64,000 nt of DNA from assembly GCA_049273855.1 (NCBI GenBank), contig JBASRN010000181.1, positions 1-64,000 of the forward strand. Reading direction: 5' to 3'. Shown here piece after piece: positions 44,166 through 52,471 of the stretch. Below the pieces are notes generated by a model. It was not told the DNA's origin. It saw only the letters and a list, made by a program, of their open reading frames with translations, and did not search any database. Made by a program: the position numbers and the translations under genes. The DNA comes from Onstottus_B sp049273855 (GTDB lineage: Bacteria > Acidobacteriota > Blastocatellia > UBA7656). The stretch's first letter is position 1, and every line of letters begins with the position of its first letter.

Positions 44166-46598
44166 CTATTCGTATCTGAGGGCAATCATCGGATCGACTT
44201 TGGACGCTCGGCGCGCTGGAACGAAACAAGCTCCCAGAGCCACTCCGGCCAGCACGGCTGAAATCACTACAAACGTCACAGGGTCGGTTGCGCTGACCCC
44301 AAACAGCAAGCCCTCCATCACGCGTGTCAACCCAAACGCCGCCCCGAGCCCGATAGCGACGCCTGCGAGTGTCAGGGTCATGCCCTGTCCAATGACCAGC
44401 TTGAGTATGTCTTTCCTGCCAGCCCCCAACGCCATGCGAATCCCTATCTCGTGTGAGCGCTGCGAGACCGAGTACGTAATCACTCCGTAGATGCCGACCG
44501 CCGCAAGCGTCAATGCGATGCACGCAAAAACGATCAGCAGCAGCATGGAGAATCGCCTCAGCGAAATGGAGTCCCCGAGCAGTTGCTCCATACTAGCGAT
44601 CTTGAAAACCGCCTGGTCTTTGTCGACGGCAAGAATCTCATTGCGAATCGCAGCGGTCATCCCCGCCGGATTCGAACCCGTTCGGACGACCAACGTCATG
44701 AACGAAGTGGGGAACTGCGATTCGGGCAGATAGAGTTGCATCGGCGGCTTGCGGTCGAGTCCGTATTGGGCGACGTCGCTTACCACGCCGACGACCGTTC
44801 GCCACGGTTGCGGCCGCTTGTCTGAACCGGGAAACTTGATTCGCTTCCCAATCGCGTCGTCGTTCGGCCAAAGCTCTTCGGCCATCGTCTTATTGACAAG
44901 CGCCACAAGCGGGGAAGCCTCGACATCCTGTTCAGCGAGGGTCCTGCCCTCGAGCAGCGGAATCTCCACCGCTCGCAAATAGCCCGGCGTCGCGATGTAA
45001 AGATCCACGCTGATCTCTTCACCGCGAGGTTTCGGGCGCGTCTCCACTGCCAGGCCTCTGCCATCGAAGTTGCCGCTGAATGGAAGGACGCTGGTCACCC
45101 CAGCCGCCTTCACGCCGGGGAGAGACTCGATACGCTCGATGATCTGATTGTAGAAAGCAATCCACGTAGGGGCGTTTGGATACTTGGCATTCGGCAGCGC
45201 GACGTTCATGGTTAGGAGGTTCTCCGGATTGAATCCGGTGTTAACGTCGCGCAGCCGGATCACAGTCTTGATCAGCAACCCGGCGCTGATCAGGAGCACG
45301 AGCGCCATAGCGACTTCGGAAAGGACCAGTGCGCCGCGCAACCGATTGCGGCTCGCTCCTGGGCGCGAGCTGCGTCCGCCGTCTTTGAGCGATTCGTTTA
45401 GATCAAGCTTTGATACATGAAGCGCGGGCGCAAGTCCAAATACAATACCCGTCAGCGCCGAGATAGCCACCGTGAATCCGAGCACACGCAGATCTATCGG
45501 GATGCTGTTGAGCATCGGGTTTACCTTGGAACCGAGCGATTCGACGAGCCCGACTCCCCAGAGCGAAAAGAGCAGTCCCAGTCCGCCGCCGGCCAACGCC
45601 AGCATTACGCTTTCAGTAAGAAGTTGTCGCACCAGACGCCGCCTCGCCGCGCCAAGCGCTGATCGAATAGCTATCTCTTTCTGACGAGCAGCCGAACGCG
45701 CGAGCAGCAGGTTACCCACGTTGGCACAGGCTATGAGCAATACGAAAGCGACCGCGCCAAACAGCATCAACAGCGTTGGGCGCAGCCCGCCGACTGTATC
45801 TTCGCCGAGCGAGACCAGCCTCACGCCATAACCCGTGTTGTCTCGTGGGTACTCCTGCTCCAGACGCTTCGCGATAAGGGTCATCTCCGCCTGTGCCTGC
45901 GCGAGAGGCACGCCGGATTTGAGCCGGGCGATCGCTCGAAGGTGGCGCGAGCTCCGTTCCTCGTTGTCATGTTTTTCGGCGACCGGACGGTAGAATTCGG
46001 CGCGTTCGTCAATGAGGCTCGTCGGAAGAGATCGAAAACTCTCGGGCAGCACTCCGACAATTGTGTAGGGCCGGCTGTTGAGCAGGACCGTCTTGCCGAT
46101 AATGTTTAAATCGCCGCTGAAACTCCGCTGCCACAAGCCATGACCGAGAATGACGACGAAGTCCTTGCCGTCTTCTTGTTCTTCGGGTAAGAAGGTGCGC
46201 CCGAGAACCGGCTCGCCTTTCATGATGCTGAAGTAGCCATCGCCGACCTGCATCGCGGGAACTCGTTCGGGCTCGCCCGCCCCTGAAAGAATCGGCCGCC
46301 AGCTCGAGTAAGTCGCGACATCCTCAAAGACACTGTTCTGGTTCCGCCAGTCGTCGACATCGGTGGCGGAAACCTGATTGCGATGAGTACCTTCATTCGG
46401 CGTGTCGCCCCACACGAGAACAATTCCAGCAGCATCCGTGTAAGGCAGCGATTTGAGCAGCACGGTGTTAATCACGCTGAAGATCACCGTATTGGCGCTG
46501 ATGCCCAGGGCAAGCGAAAGAATGGCGACTGCGGTGACCGCCGGGCTCTTGAGCAGCATCCGAGCGCCGTAGCGTAAGTCTTGAAGCAGGGTTTCCAT
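44166..46598 (-). CDS. ADOP-family permease (copy 11)
   Basis: 810 aa. LPYTDAAGI stands in place of LPYxxPDRL, and CANVGN in place of CANVAN near 291. Coupling segments: KEIAIRSALGAA (307-318) and HEIGIRMALGAG (716-727). The first extracytoplasmic domain contains a charged stretch EKHDNEERSSRH (208-219) peculiar to this copy. GGAGG lies very close (4 nt) to the ATG. It forms a tandem pair with copy 10 downstream; a heptamer hairpin separates it from copy 12 upstream. Confidence 0.93.
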   Translation of the reverse strand: METLLQDLRYGARMLLKSPAVTAVAILSLALGISANTVIFSVINTVLLKSLPYTDAAGIVLVWGDTPNEGTHRNQVSATDVDDWRNQNSVFEDVATYSSWRPILSGAGEPERVPAMQVGDGYFSIMKGEPVLGRTFLPEEQEDGKDFVVILGHGLWQRSFSGDLNIIGKTVLLNSRPYTIVGVLPESFRSLPTSLIDERAEFYRPVAEKHDNEERSSRHLRAIARLKSGVPLAQAQAEMTLIAKRLEQEYPRDNTGYGVRLVSLGEDTVGGLRPTLLMLFGAVAFVLLIACANVGNLLLARSAARQKEIAIRSALGAARRRLVRQLLTESVMLALAGGGLGLLFSLWGVGLVESLGSKVNPMLNSIPIDLRVLGFTVAISALTGIVFGLAPALHVSKLDLNESLKDGGRSSRPGASRNRLRGALVLSEVAMALVLLISAGLLIKTVIRLRDVNTGFNPENLLTMNVALPNAKYPNAPTWIAFYNQIIERIESLPGVKAAGVTSVLPFSGNFDGRGLAVETRPKPRGEEISVDLYIATPGYLRAVEIPLLEGRTLAEQDVEASPLVALVNKTMAEELWPNDDAIGKRIKFPGSDKRPQPWRTVVGVVSDVAQYGLDRKPPMQLYLPESQFPTSFMTLVVRTGSNPAGMTAAIRNEILAVDKDQAVFKIASMEQLLGDSISLRRFSMLLLIVFACIALTLAAVGIYGVITYSVSQRSHEIGIRMALGAGRKDILKLVIGQGMTLTLAGVAIGLGAAFGLTRVMEGLLFGVSATDPVTFVVISAVLAGVALGACFVPARRASKVDPMIALRYE

Positions 46599-46605
46599 TA
46601 GGCCT

Positions 46606-46704
46606 CCGTGGTTTCTGGTTTGTGGTTTCTTCTTCGATAAACTTGAAGCAGCCTTGCAGGTTCAAGGTCAGGAACCAGACACCACAAACCAGAAACCAGA
46701 AACT
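46606..46704. repeat. GGTTTCT heptamer hairpin
   Basis: GGTTTCT/GGTTTGT units (46608-46630) face CAGAAAC/CACAAAC units (46672-46703). The loop includes AAACTTGAAGC...GGTTCAAGG, itself weakly paired. Junction between copies 12 and 11. Confidence 0.75.
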
Positions 46705-49114
46705 ACTCGTACCTTAGCGCGATCATCGGATCGACTCTTGTAGCTCGGCGAGCCGGCACAAAACAGGCTCCGAGGGCGACTCCGAAAAAAAACACCGAGA
46801 TCGCCGCGAAGGTCAGCGGATCGGTCGCACTTACTCCAAACAGCAGGCTGGCCATCGCGCGCGTCGCAATCCACGCCCCCGCAAGCCCGATCGCGAGTCC
46901 AATGACGGCCAGCTTCATGCCCTGCCGAATCACCATGCCCAGCACGTCGCTCGGCCGAGCGCCGAGCGCCATGCGAATGCCTATCTCGTGCGTCCGCTGC
47001 GTGACAGAATAAGCCATCACCCCGTAGATGCCGACTCCCGCAAGTATCAACGCGACTGCGGCGAAGCTCGCGAGCAGCATCAGGTTCAAGCGGTCCGGCG
47101 CGATCGAATCGGAGCGCAGTTGCTCCATTGTGTTGACGTTGAAAACCGGCTGATCGGGGTCGATCGCCAGCACTTGTTCCCGCACTCCCGAAACCAGACT
47201 CATGGAGTCGGTGGCGGTCTTGACGACCACGATCATTCCGCCGCGAGGGAGTTGTCGAAACGGATAGTAAGACTGCACGCGATTGGAATCGTCGTTGAGT
47301 CCGTCCATTTTTACCCGGCGAACGACGCCCACAACGGTTACCGGCGGACCATCGCCGCCTGTTCTTATGCGTTTGCCGACGGCCTCTTCGCCGGGCCAGT
47401 AGCGGCGCGCAAACTCTTCGTCGATCAAGGTGACACGCGGCGCATCTTTCACATCCTGCTCGCTGAAGTTGCGTCCGCTCAGGACAATCAAGCCCATTGC
47501 CTGGAAGTACTCAGGACTGGCGATTACAGCCTCGGTGAGCGGAGTCTTACCCGGCTCAGGCTCGGGCTGGCCGTCAACCCTGAAGGAAGTCTGCCAGCCG
47601 TTGTTGCCGAGCGGCAGCCCCGATGAAAGCCCGACTGTTTGCACGCCCGGCAGCCGGCGAAGCTTCTCGGCGAGCTGCTCATAGAAGCTGATCCTCTGCG
47701 GATCTTCGGGGTATTTCTTCGAAGGCAATGAAACGCTGAACGTCAGCAGGCGCTCGTGGTTGAACCCCGGATCCACCTGCTGCAAACGATAAAAACTCAC
47801 AATCATCAAACCGGCGCTGATCAGCAGCACAAGCGTCAGCGCTACCTCCGAAACAACGAGACCGCTTCGGAACAGGTGCCTTCCGCCGGTCGAGCCGCGA
47901 CCCGCGTCCTTCAGCGTTTCGTTCAGATCAGGCTTGCTTGATTGAAGCGCCGGCACCAGCCCGAAGATGATGCCGGTCAACAACGACACCCCGATGGTGA
48001 ATGCGAGCACGCGAAAGTCGAGGTTGATCTCGCGCGAACGCGGGATGCTGTTCGGGCTGATCGCCACTATCAGCTTCACTCCCCATCGCGCCAACAAGAG
48101 TCCGAGCGCGCCGCCTGCCAGCGAAAGCAAACTGCTTTCAGTAAGCAACTGGCGAATGATGCGCCCGCGACTCGCGCCCAGCGCGGTGCGAATCGCAATT
48201 TCCTTTTGCCGAGTCGTTGCGCGGGCGAGCAACAGGTTAGCCACGTTCGCGCATGCAATCAGCAGCACAAGCCCTACAGCGCCCAACAACACCAACAGCG
48301 CCGGTCGTATTGTGCGAACCGCATTCTCGAGAGCGGAAGTGACGGTGATGCGATTGCCCGTGTTTGAGTCGGGGTACTGCCGTTCGAGGTTGGTCGCGAC
48401 GACCTCCATATCTTCGCGAGCTTGTTCGATGCTTACGCCGGGCTTGAGGCGGGCGATGCCGGTTAGTCCCGGATGATTGCCGCGATTCTCCCAGCCCGGA
48501 TCTCTCGAGGATTGTCCGACGGGCGTCCACAACTCGGTGCCGCGGCCCGGAAACTCAAAGCCGGGAGGCATGATTCCGATGACCGTGAAAACGCGCCCAT
48601 CAAACGTAACGGCTTGATCGATGATATTCGGGTCTTCGCCAAATCGCCGCTGCCACAAACCGTGGCTTAACACGACGACCGGATTTGCTCCGGCCTTGTC
48701 CTCGTCGCCGGTAAACACCCGTCCGTGCGCGGGAGCCGCTTTCAGCAACACAAAAACATCAGCCGAGACTTGCCAGCCGGTAAGCCGCTCGGGCTCGCCG
48801 CTGCCGGTCAGGCTATAACTCTGGCGGCGAAAAACGCCGAGGTTCTCGAACGAGTTGTTCTGGTCGCGCCAGTCGATGAAGTTCGGATACGCCACCGACA
48901 TCCCTTCAATCTGCGGGCTGCGCTCACGCAAGACGACCAGTCGCTCAGAGTCGGGGTAGGGAAGCGGCCGAAGCAGCACTGCGTTGACCACGCTGAAGAT
49001 CGCCGAGTCCGCTCCGATGCCGAGCGTCAGTGCCAGCACCGCGACCAGGGTGAACCCAGGATTCTTGATCAGCATTCGGGTGCCGTAACGCAGGTCCTGC
49101 AATAGAGTCGTCAT
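46703..49114 (-). CDS. ADOP-family permease (copy 12)
   Basis: 803 aa from the ATG at 49114, the shortest intact copy. An upstream in-frame ATG at 49162 lies within GAGGATN repeats and would add only repeat-encoded residues, so it was rejected. Common subtype: LPYPDSERL at 51-59, GSGEPERLTGW at 104-114. Coupling segments are KEIAIRTALGAS (304-315) and HEIGIRMALGAR (709-720). GADSAIF replaces the usual GANTAIF in helix 1. No strong ribosome site is visible; a purine-rich GGGATAG lies about ten nucleotides upstream. Confidence 0.92.
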   Translation of the reverse strand: MTTLLQDLRYGTRMLIKNPGFTLVAVLALTLGIGADSAIFSVVNAVLLRPLPYPDSERLVVLRERSPQIEGMSVAYPNFIDWRDQNNSFENLGVFRRQSYSLTGSGEPERLTGWQVSADVFVLLKAAPAHGRVFTGDEDKAGANPVVVLSHGLWQRRFGEDPNIIDQAVTFDGRVFTVIGIMPPGFEFPGRGTELWTPVGQSSRDPGWENRGNHPGLTGIARLKPGVSIEQAREDMEVVATNLERQYPDSNTGNRITVTSALENAVRTIRPALLVLLGAVGLVLLIACANVANLLLARATTRQKEIAIRTALGASRGRIIRQLLTESSLLSLAGGALGLLLARWGVKLIVAISPNSIPRSREINLDFRVLAFTIGVSLLTGIIFGLVPALQSSKPDLNETLKDAGRGSTGGRHLFRSGLVVSEVALTLVLLISAGLMIVSFYRLQQVDPGFNHERLLTFSVSLPSKKYPEDPQRISFYEQLAEKLRRLPGVQTVGLSSGLPLGNNGWQTSFRVDGQPEPEPGKTPLTEAVIASPEYFQAMGLIVLSGRNFSEQDVKDAPRVTLIDEEFARRYWPGEEAVGKRIRTGGDGPPVTVVGVVRRVKMDGLNDDSNRVQSYYPFRQLPRGGMIVVVKTATDSMSLVSGVREQVLAIDPDQPVFNVNTMEQLRSDSIAPDRLNLMLLASFAAVALILAGVGIYGVMAYSVTQRTHEIGIRMALGARPSDVLGMVIRQGMKLAVIGLAIGLAGAWIATRAMASLLFGVSATDPLTFAAISVFFFGVALGACFVPARRATRVDPMIALRYE

Positions 49115-49120
49115 CGGTCT

Positions 49121-49190
49121 ATCCCTATCCTCGATCCTCGATCCTCCATCCTCTATCCTCAATCCCCCATCCTCAGTCCTCAGTCCTCGT
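49121..49190. repeat. ATCCTCN heptamer array, single orientation
   Basis: About nine ATCCTCG/ATCCTCC/ATCCTCA-type units run without an opposing array, upstream of copy 12. The array has replaced the 3' end of the truncated DUF6624 gene. Confidence 0.75.
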
Positions 49191-49439
49191 AGGTGACTCG
49201 GCCCGCCTTATGGTTTCAAGTTTCCTATTCGCGCCATCCGGCTTTGCGCGCCCAGACCTCAAACTCTTGCCGTGCTGGTCGATCACCTCGGCCAGCCGCG
49301 CGGCATTGCGCCGATGCACTTCTTTCACGCGTGGGTGGTAGCCGTCGAACAACGATCCATCATCGGCAAGCTCCGCCCGCAGCGTCTGATCCTCATCGCG
49401 CATTCGGAGGAGTTCCAACCTGAGTGCTTCTGGGCTCAT
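49173..49439 (-). pseudogene. Truncated DUF6624-like gene
   Basis: An 88-codon frame whose first ~56 residues look like the N-terminal part of DUF6624 proteins: LRLELLRMRDEDQTLRAEL, then DGYHPRVKEVHRRNAARLAE and VIDQHG. After that point the frame runs into low-complexity sequence derived from repeats (RRAESPTRTED) and the remaining half of the domain is missing. It is probably a gene broken by repeat insertion or deletion. DUF6624 has no established function. Confidence 0.55.
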
Positions 49440-49449
49440 CGCCTTTGCT

Positions 49450-49534
49450 TCTAGTTTCTGGTTTCTGGTCCGACCTTGAAAGGTCTAAATCGTTCCAATT
49501 CACGAACCGGAAACTAGAAACCAGAAACCCTGAA
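49450..49534. repeat. GGTTTCT heptamer hairpin
   Basis: TAGTTTCTGGTTTCTGG (49452-49468) faces GAAACTAGAAACCAGAAACC (49510-49529) across a loop of about 40 nt containing CCTTGAAAGG. Junction between the DUF6624 fragment and copy 13. Confidence 0.75.
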
Positions 49535-49535
49535 C

Positions 49536-51968
49536 CTACTCGTACCTCAGTGCGATCAGCGGATCTACCTTTGCCGCCCTTCGGGCTGGCACGAAACAGG
49601 CTCCCAAAGCCACTCCGGTCAGCAGTATTGAAATCGCCAGGAAAGTCGCAGGATCGGTTGTGCCAACCTCAAAAAGCAAGCTTGCCAGCACCCGGGTCAA
49701 CGCCAGCGCACCGGCCAATCCTATTCCTACGCCGATCAGCGCGAGGATTACTCCCTGCCCGACCACAAGCTTGACCACGTCAGATTGTCTTGCGCCGAGG
49801 GCCATTCGAATTCCAATCTCGTGAGTGCGCTGCGTGACTGAATACGACATCACTCCGTAAATGCCTACTGATGCAAGCACCAATGCAACTGCGGCAAAGG
49901 TGCCGAGCAACAGCATATTGAACTGCCGCCCCGCGACTGAACCGGAAAGAAGTTGCTCCATCGTCTTTATGTCCGGGACGGGCAAGTCCTTATCGATCGC
50001 CCAAACTGCGTTCCGCATCGCATCGGCCAGGCTCGTGGGATTCGAAGTGCTCCGGATGACGGCGGTCATGAACGGCCAGGGATCATTAGGATAAGGGACA
50101 TAGAATTCAGGCCTTGACTTGGAGTCCAGCCCAAAGTGTTTTACGGTTCCCACGACGCCGACGATTTCCATCCACGGATCGTCGTCCTCGATCCGCATAC
50201 GCTGGCCGAGCGGGTCTTCGCCGGGCCAGTAACGCTGGGCCATAGTTTCGTTGATAACTGCTACGGGCGGGGCATCGCTGTTGTCGGCTTCGGTGAATGA
50301 GCGACCCTTGAAAACCGGAACACCCATCACGCTAAAATAATCGGCGCTTATGACTCGGTAGTCGGCGCTGGGACCCTCGCCCGAACCATCGGTGACGCGG
50401 CCGGCAATGGTCACGCCGCGACCGCTGTTCCCCGGCGTTAGAGGGAGACGCGAAATGGCGGCTCCGGACTGTACGCCCGGGATCGACTGGAGCCGCTGGA
50501 TGACCTGTTGAAAGAACGCGGCCCGCCTGCGGCTATCCGGATATTGAGCTGCGGGCAGAGAGAGACGCATGGTCATCACGTTTCTTGTTTCAAAACCCGG
50601 ATTGACTTGCTCCAGTCTAATAAAGCTCCTTGTCATCAAGCCGGCTCCAATCAACAGCACCATCGACAACGCGATCTCGGAGACAACCAGCAGGCTGCGA
50701 GCGCGATTGCGGCGCGCGCCCGCGCTTCCGCCACGCCCTCCTTCTTTGAGCGATTCATTCAAGTCACTCTTTGTGGCTTGCAACGCGGGAAACAGACCGA
50801 AGACGACACCGGTCAGAAGCGAGACCGCCAGCGTAAACCCAAGCACCAGTCCGTCGATCCCGATGTCTTTCGCGCCGTGGATACCCGAGGGCATCAGGGA
50901 GATCAGAGGACCGATTCCCCACATCGCCAGCAGCGAGCCGAACCCTCCCCCCAGCAACGCGAGCAGCACGCTTTCTGTTAGCAACTGTCTGACGAGCCTG
51001 AAACGCGTTGCGCCAAGCGCGGTACGAATTGCTATCTCCTTTTGCCGGGTTGCGGCTCGCGCGAGCAGCAGGTTTGCGACATTTGCGCAGGCGATCAACA
51101 ACACAAAGCCCACGGCGCCAAACAAGACGAGAAGAGTAGGCCGAACGTCGCCGACGCTCTGTTCACGCAGCGTCGCCAGGCTCACGCCGCGACCCCCGTT
51201 TTCATTTGGGTTTTGCTCTTCCAAGCGGCGAGCGACGGCGTCCATATTCGCGCGCGCTTGCTGAAGCGTCTGGCCCGGCTTGAGGCGGGCTATCGCGCTG
51301 AGGTAGTGACTGTCGCGATTGGCCGACATGTTCACCGTAGGGTTCAATACGTGTTCGGGGACGAATTGCCGCGGTGGAATCCAAAGATCGGATTCCCACG
51401 GAAACCTGAAGCCGGCGGGCATCACTCCGATGATCGTCAGGGACTCGCTGTTGGATGCAAGCTTCTGCCCAATGACATTCGGGTCCGAAGCAAAGCGGCG
51501 CTCCCATAAGTTCTGACTTATGACCGCGACCCGGCCGCCGCCGAGATTCTCCTCATCTGCCCGAAAAACGCGACCCAGGATCGGCGTGACGCCAAGGACC
51601 GGGAAGAGATCGGCGGTCGACACGACACCCGCCGCGCGTTCGGGCCGGTCCGTTCCGGTGAGGTTGAAGGTCTCCTCTCTGTAAGCCGCCATGTTTTCAA
51701 AGACCTGGTTTTGATCTCGCCAATCCAGGAAGTTCGCGGCAGCGATGGCTTCCTGGCTGGGTTTCTGAAGGTCGCTCTCGAAAACCATGATGATCCGATC
51801 CGGGTCGGGGAAGGGAAGCGAACGAAGCAACACAGCGTTGACCACGCTGAAGATCACCGTGTTTGCCCCGATGCCCAGCGCCAGTGCCAGCACGGCTACC
51901 GCCGTGAATGCGCGATTGTTCGTCATCGTTCGAATCGCGTAGCGCAAGTCTTGTAAGAGAGTTTGCAT
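49536..51968 (-). CDS. ADOP-family permease (copy 13)
   Basis: 810 aa, with LPFPDPDRI at 51-59. Helix 1 is preceded by AIRTMTNNRAF rather than the usual RMLLKxPGF. Coupling segments: KEIAIRTALGAT (310-321) and HEIGIRMALGAR (716-727). The tail reads KVDPLIALRYE. GGGAGG precedes the ATG. Like copy 3 it has ADLFPVLGV in the first extracytoplasmic domain (copy 3: ADLFPLLGV), suggesting these two share a recent ancestor although they lie in different blocks. Confidence 0.93.
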   Translation of the reverse strand: MQTLLQDLRYAIRTMTNNRAFTAVAVLALALGIGANTVIFSVVNAVLLRSLPFPDPDRIIMVFESDLQKPSQEAIAAANFLDWRDQNQVFENMAAYREETFNLTGTDRPERAAGVVSTADLFPVLGVTPILGRVFRADEENLGGGRVAVISQNLWERRFASDPNVIGQKLASNSESLTIIGVMPAGFRFPWESDLWIPPRQFVPEHVLNPTVNMSANRDSHYLSAIARLKPGQTLQQARANMDAVARRLEEQNPNENGGRGVSLATLREQSVGDVRPTLLVLFGAVGFVLLIACANVANLLLARAATRQKEIAIRTALGATRFRLVRQLLTESVLLALLGGGFGSLLAMWGIGPLISLMPSGIHGAKDIGIDGLVLGFTLAVSLLTGVVFGLFPALQATKSDLNESLKEGGRGGSAGARRNRARSLLVVSEIALSMVLLIGAGLMTRSFIRLEQVNPGFETRNVMTMRLSLPAAQYPDSRRRAAFFQQVIQRLQSIPGVQSGAAISRLPLTPGNSGRGVTIAGRVTDGSGEGPSADYRVISADYFSVMGVPVFKGRSFTEADNSDAPPVAVINETMAQRYWPGEDPLGQRMRIEDDDPWMEIVGVVGTVKHFGLDSKSRPEFYVPYPNDPWPFMTAVIRSTSNPTSLADAMRNAVWAIDKDLPVPDIKTMEQLLSGSVAGRQFNMLLLGTFAAVALVLASVGIYGVMSYSVTQRTHEIGIRMALGARQSDVVKLVVGQGVILALIGVGIGLAGALALTRVLASLLFEVGTTDPATFLAISILLTGVALGACFVPARRAAKVDPLIALRYE

Positions 51969-52471
51969 CGTTCCTCCCAGGTGTCGGTTTAGTGGTCCGG
52001 GTTCAGGGTGCAGGGTTCAGGGTTTGAACGTGAGAATCAGATTTTTCGACGCAGAGTCACAAACCGTGAACCCTGAACCGGAAACCCTGAACGCTGAACC
52101 GCGAACCTTGCGCAGCCCAACCCAGCGGATCGGATTAGAATCAACTGTCGTGCCCTCTCGAATATGAGCTATAACTGATGAGTCTCAAGGGCTCAAACCG
52201 ACCGGACTTCTTCGCCCTGCCGGTTATGGGACAGGCCCGTCCCGGATTCGTGAAACACGGTCCCGCGCTTAACGCCCGCCGAGGGTGGGCATAGTATGTG
52301 ACATCCTACACACGACGTTCAGGGATTGGTCGGTGAGGCAGAGGATCAACCCCAGGGTTCTCTGCAAACATTGCACTCCGCTGGAGTGCCCCTTCGATCC
52401 TCGATCCCCGATCGTGTATCCTCGATCCGTCTTATCTTCGGTTTTTATTCTCGATCTTCTACCCTCGATCT
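51969..52471. other. 503-bp intergenic gap with repeats, no clear gene
   Basis: It contains a CAGGGTT heptamer hairpin (51990-52108) and a degenerate ATCCTCG array (52396-52472). Between them, 52113-52385 shows only a 38-codon plus-strand frame (52178-52294) without a ribosome site, which I do not call as a gene. Possibly a site where a gene has been lost. Confidence 0.5.
51990..52108. repeat. CAGGGTT heptamer hairpin
   Basis: GGTTCAG, GGTGCAG, GGTTCAG, GGTT units (about 52000-52024) face GAACCCT/GAACGCT/GAACCGC units (52068-52108). A third unit sequence with the same 7-bp period and opposed-array design. Confidence 0.7.

Noticed and set aside
44158..44523. N-terminal extension of permease copy 10
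   Set aside because: It lies over the 3' end of copy 11 in another frame and shows no permease features; the family start at 44157 is clear.
52178..52294. 38-codon plus-strand reading frame in the gap upstream of copy 13
   Set aside because: No ribosome site, no recognisable motif and unusual location; a chance frame cannot be excluded.
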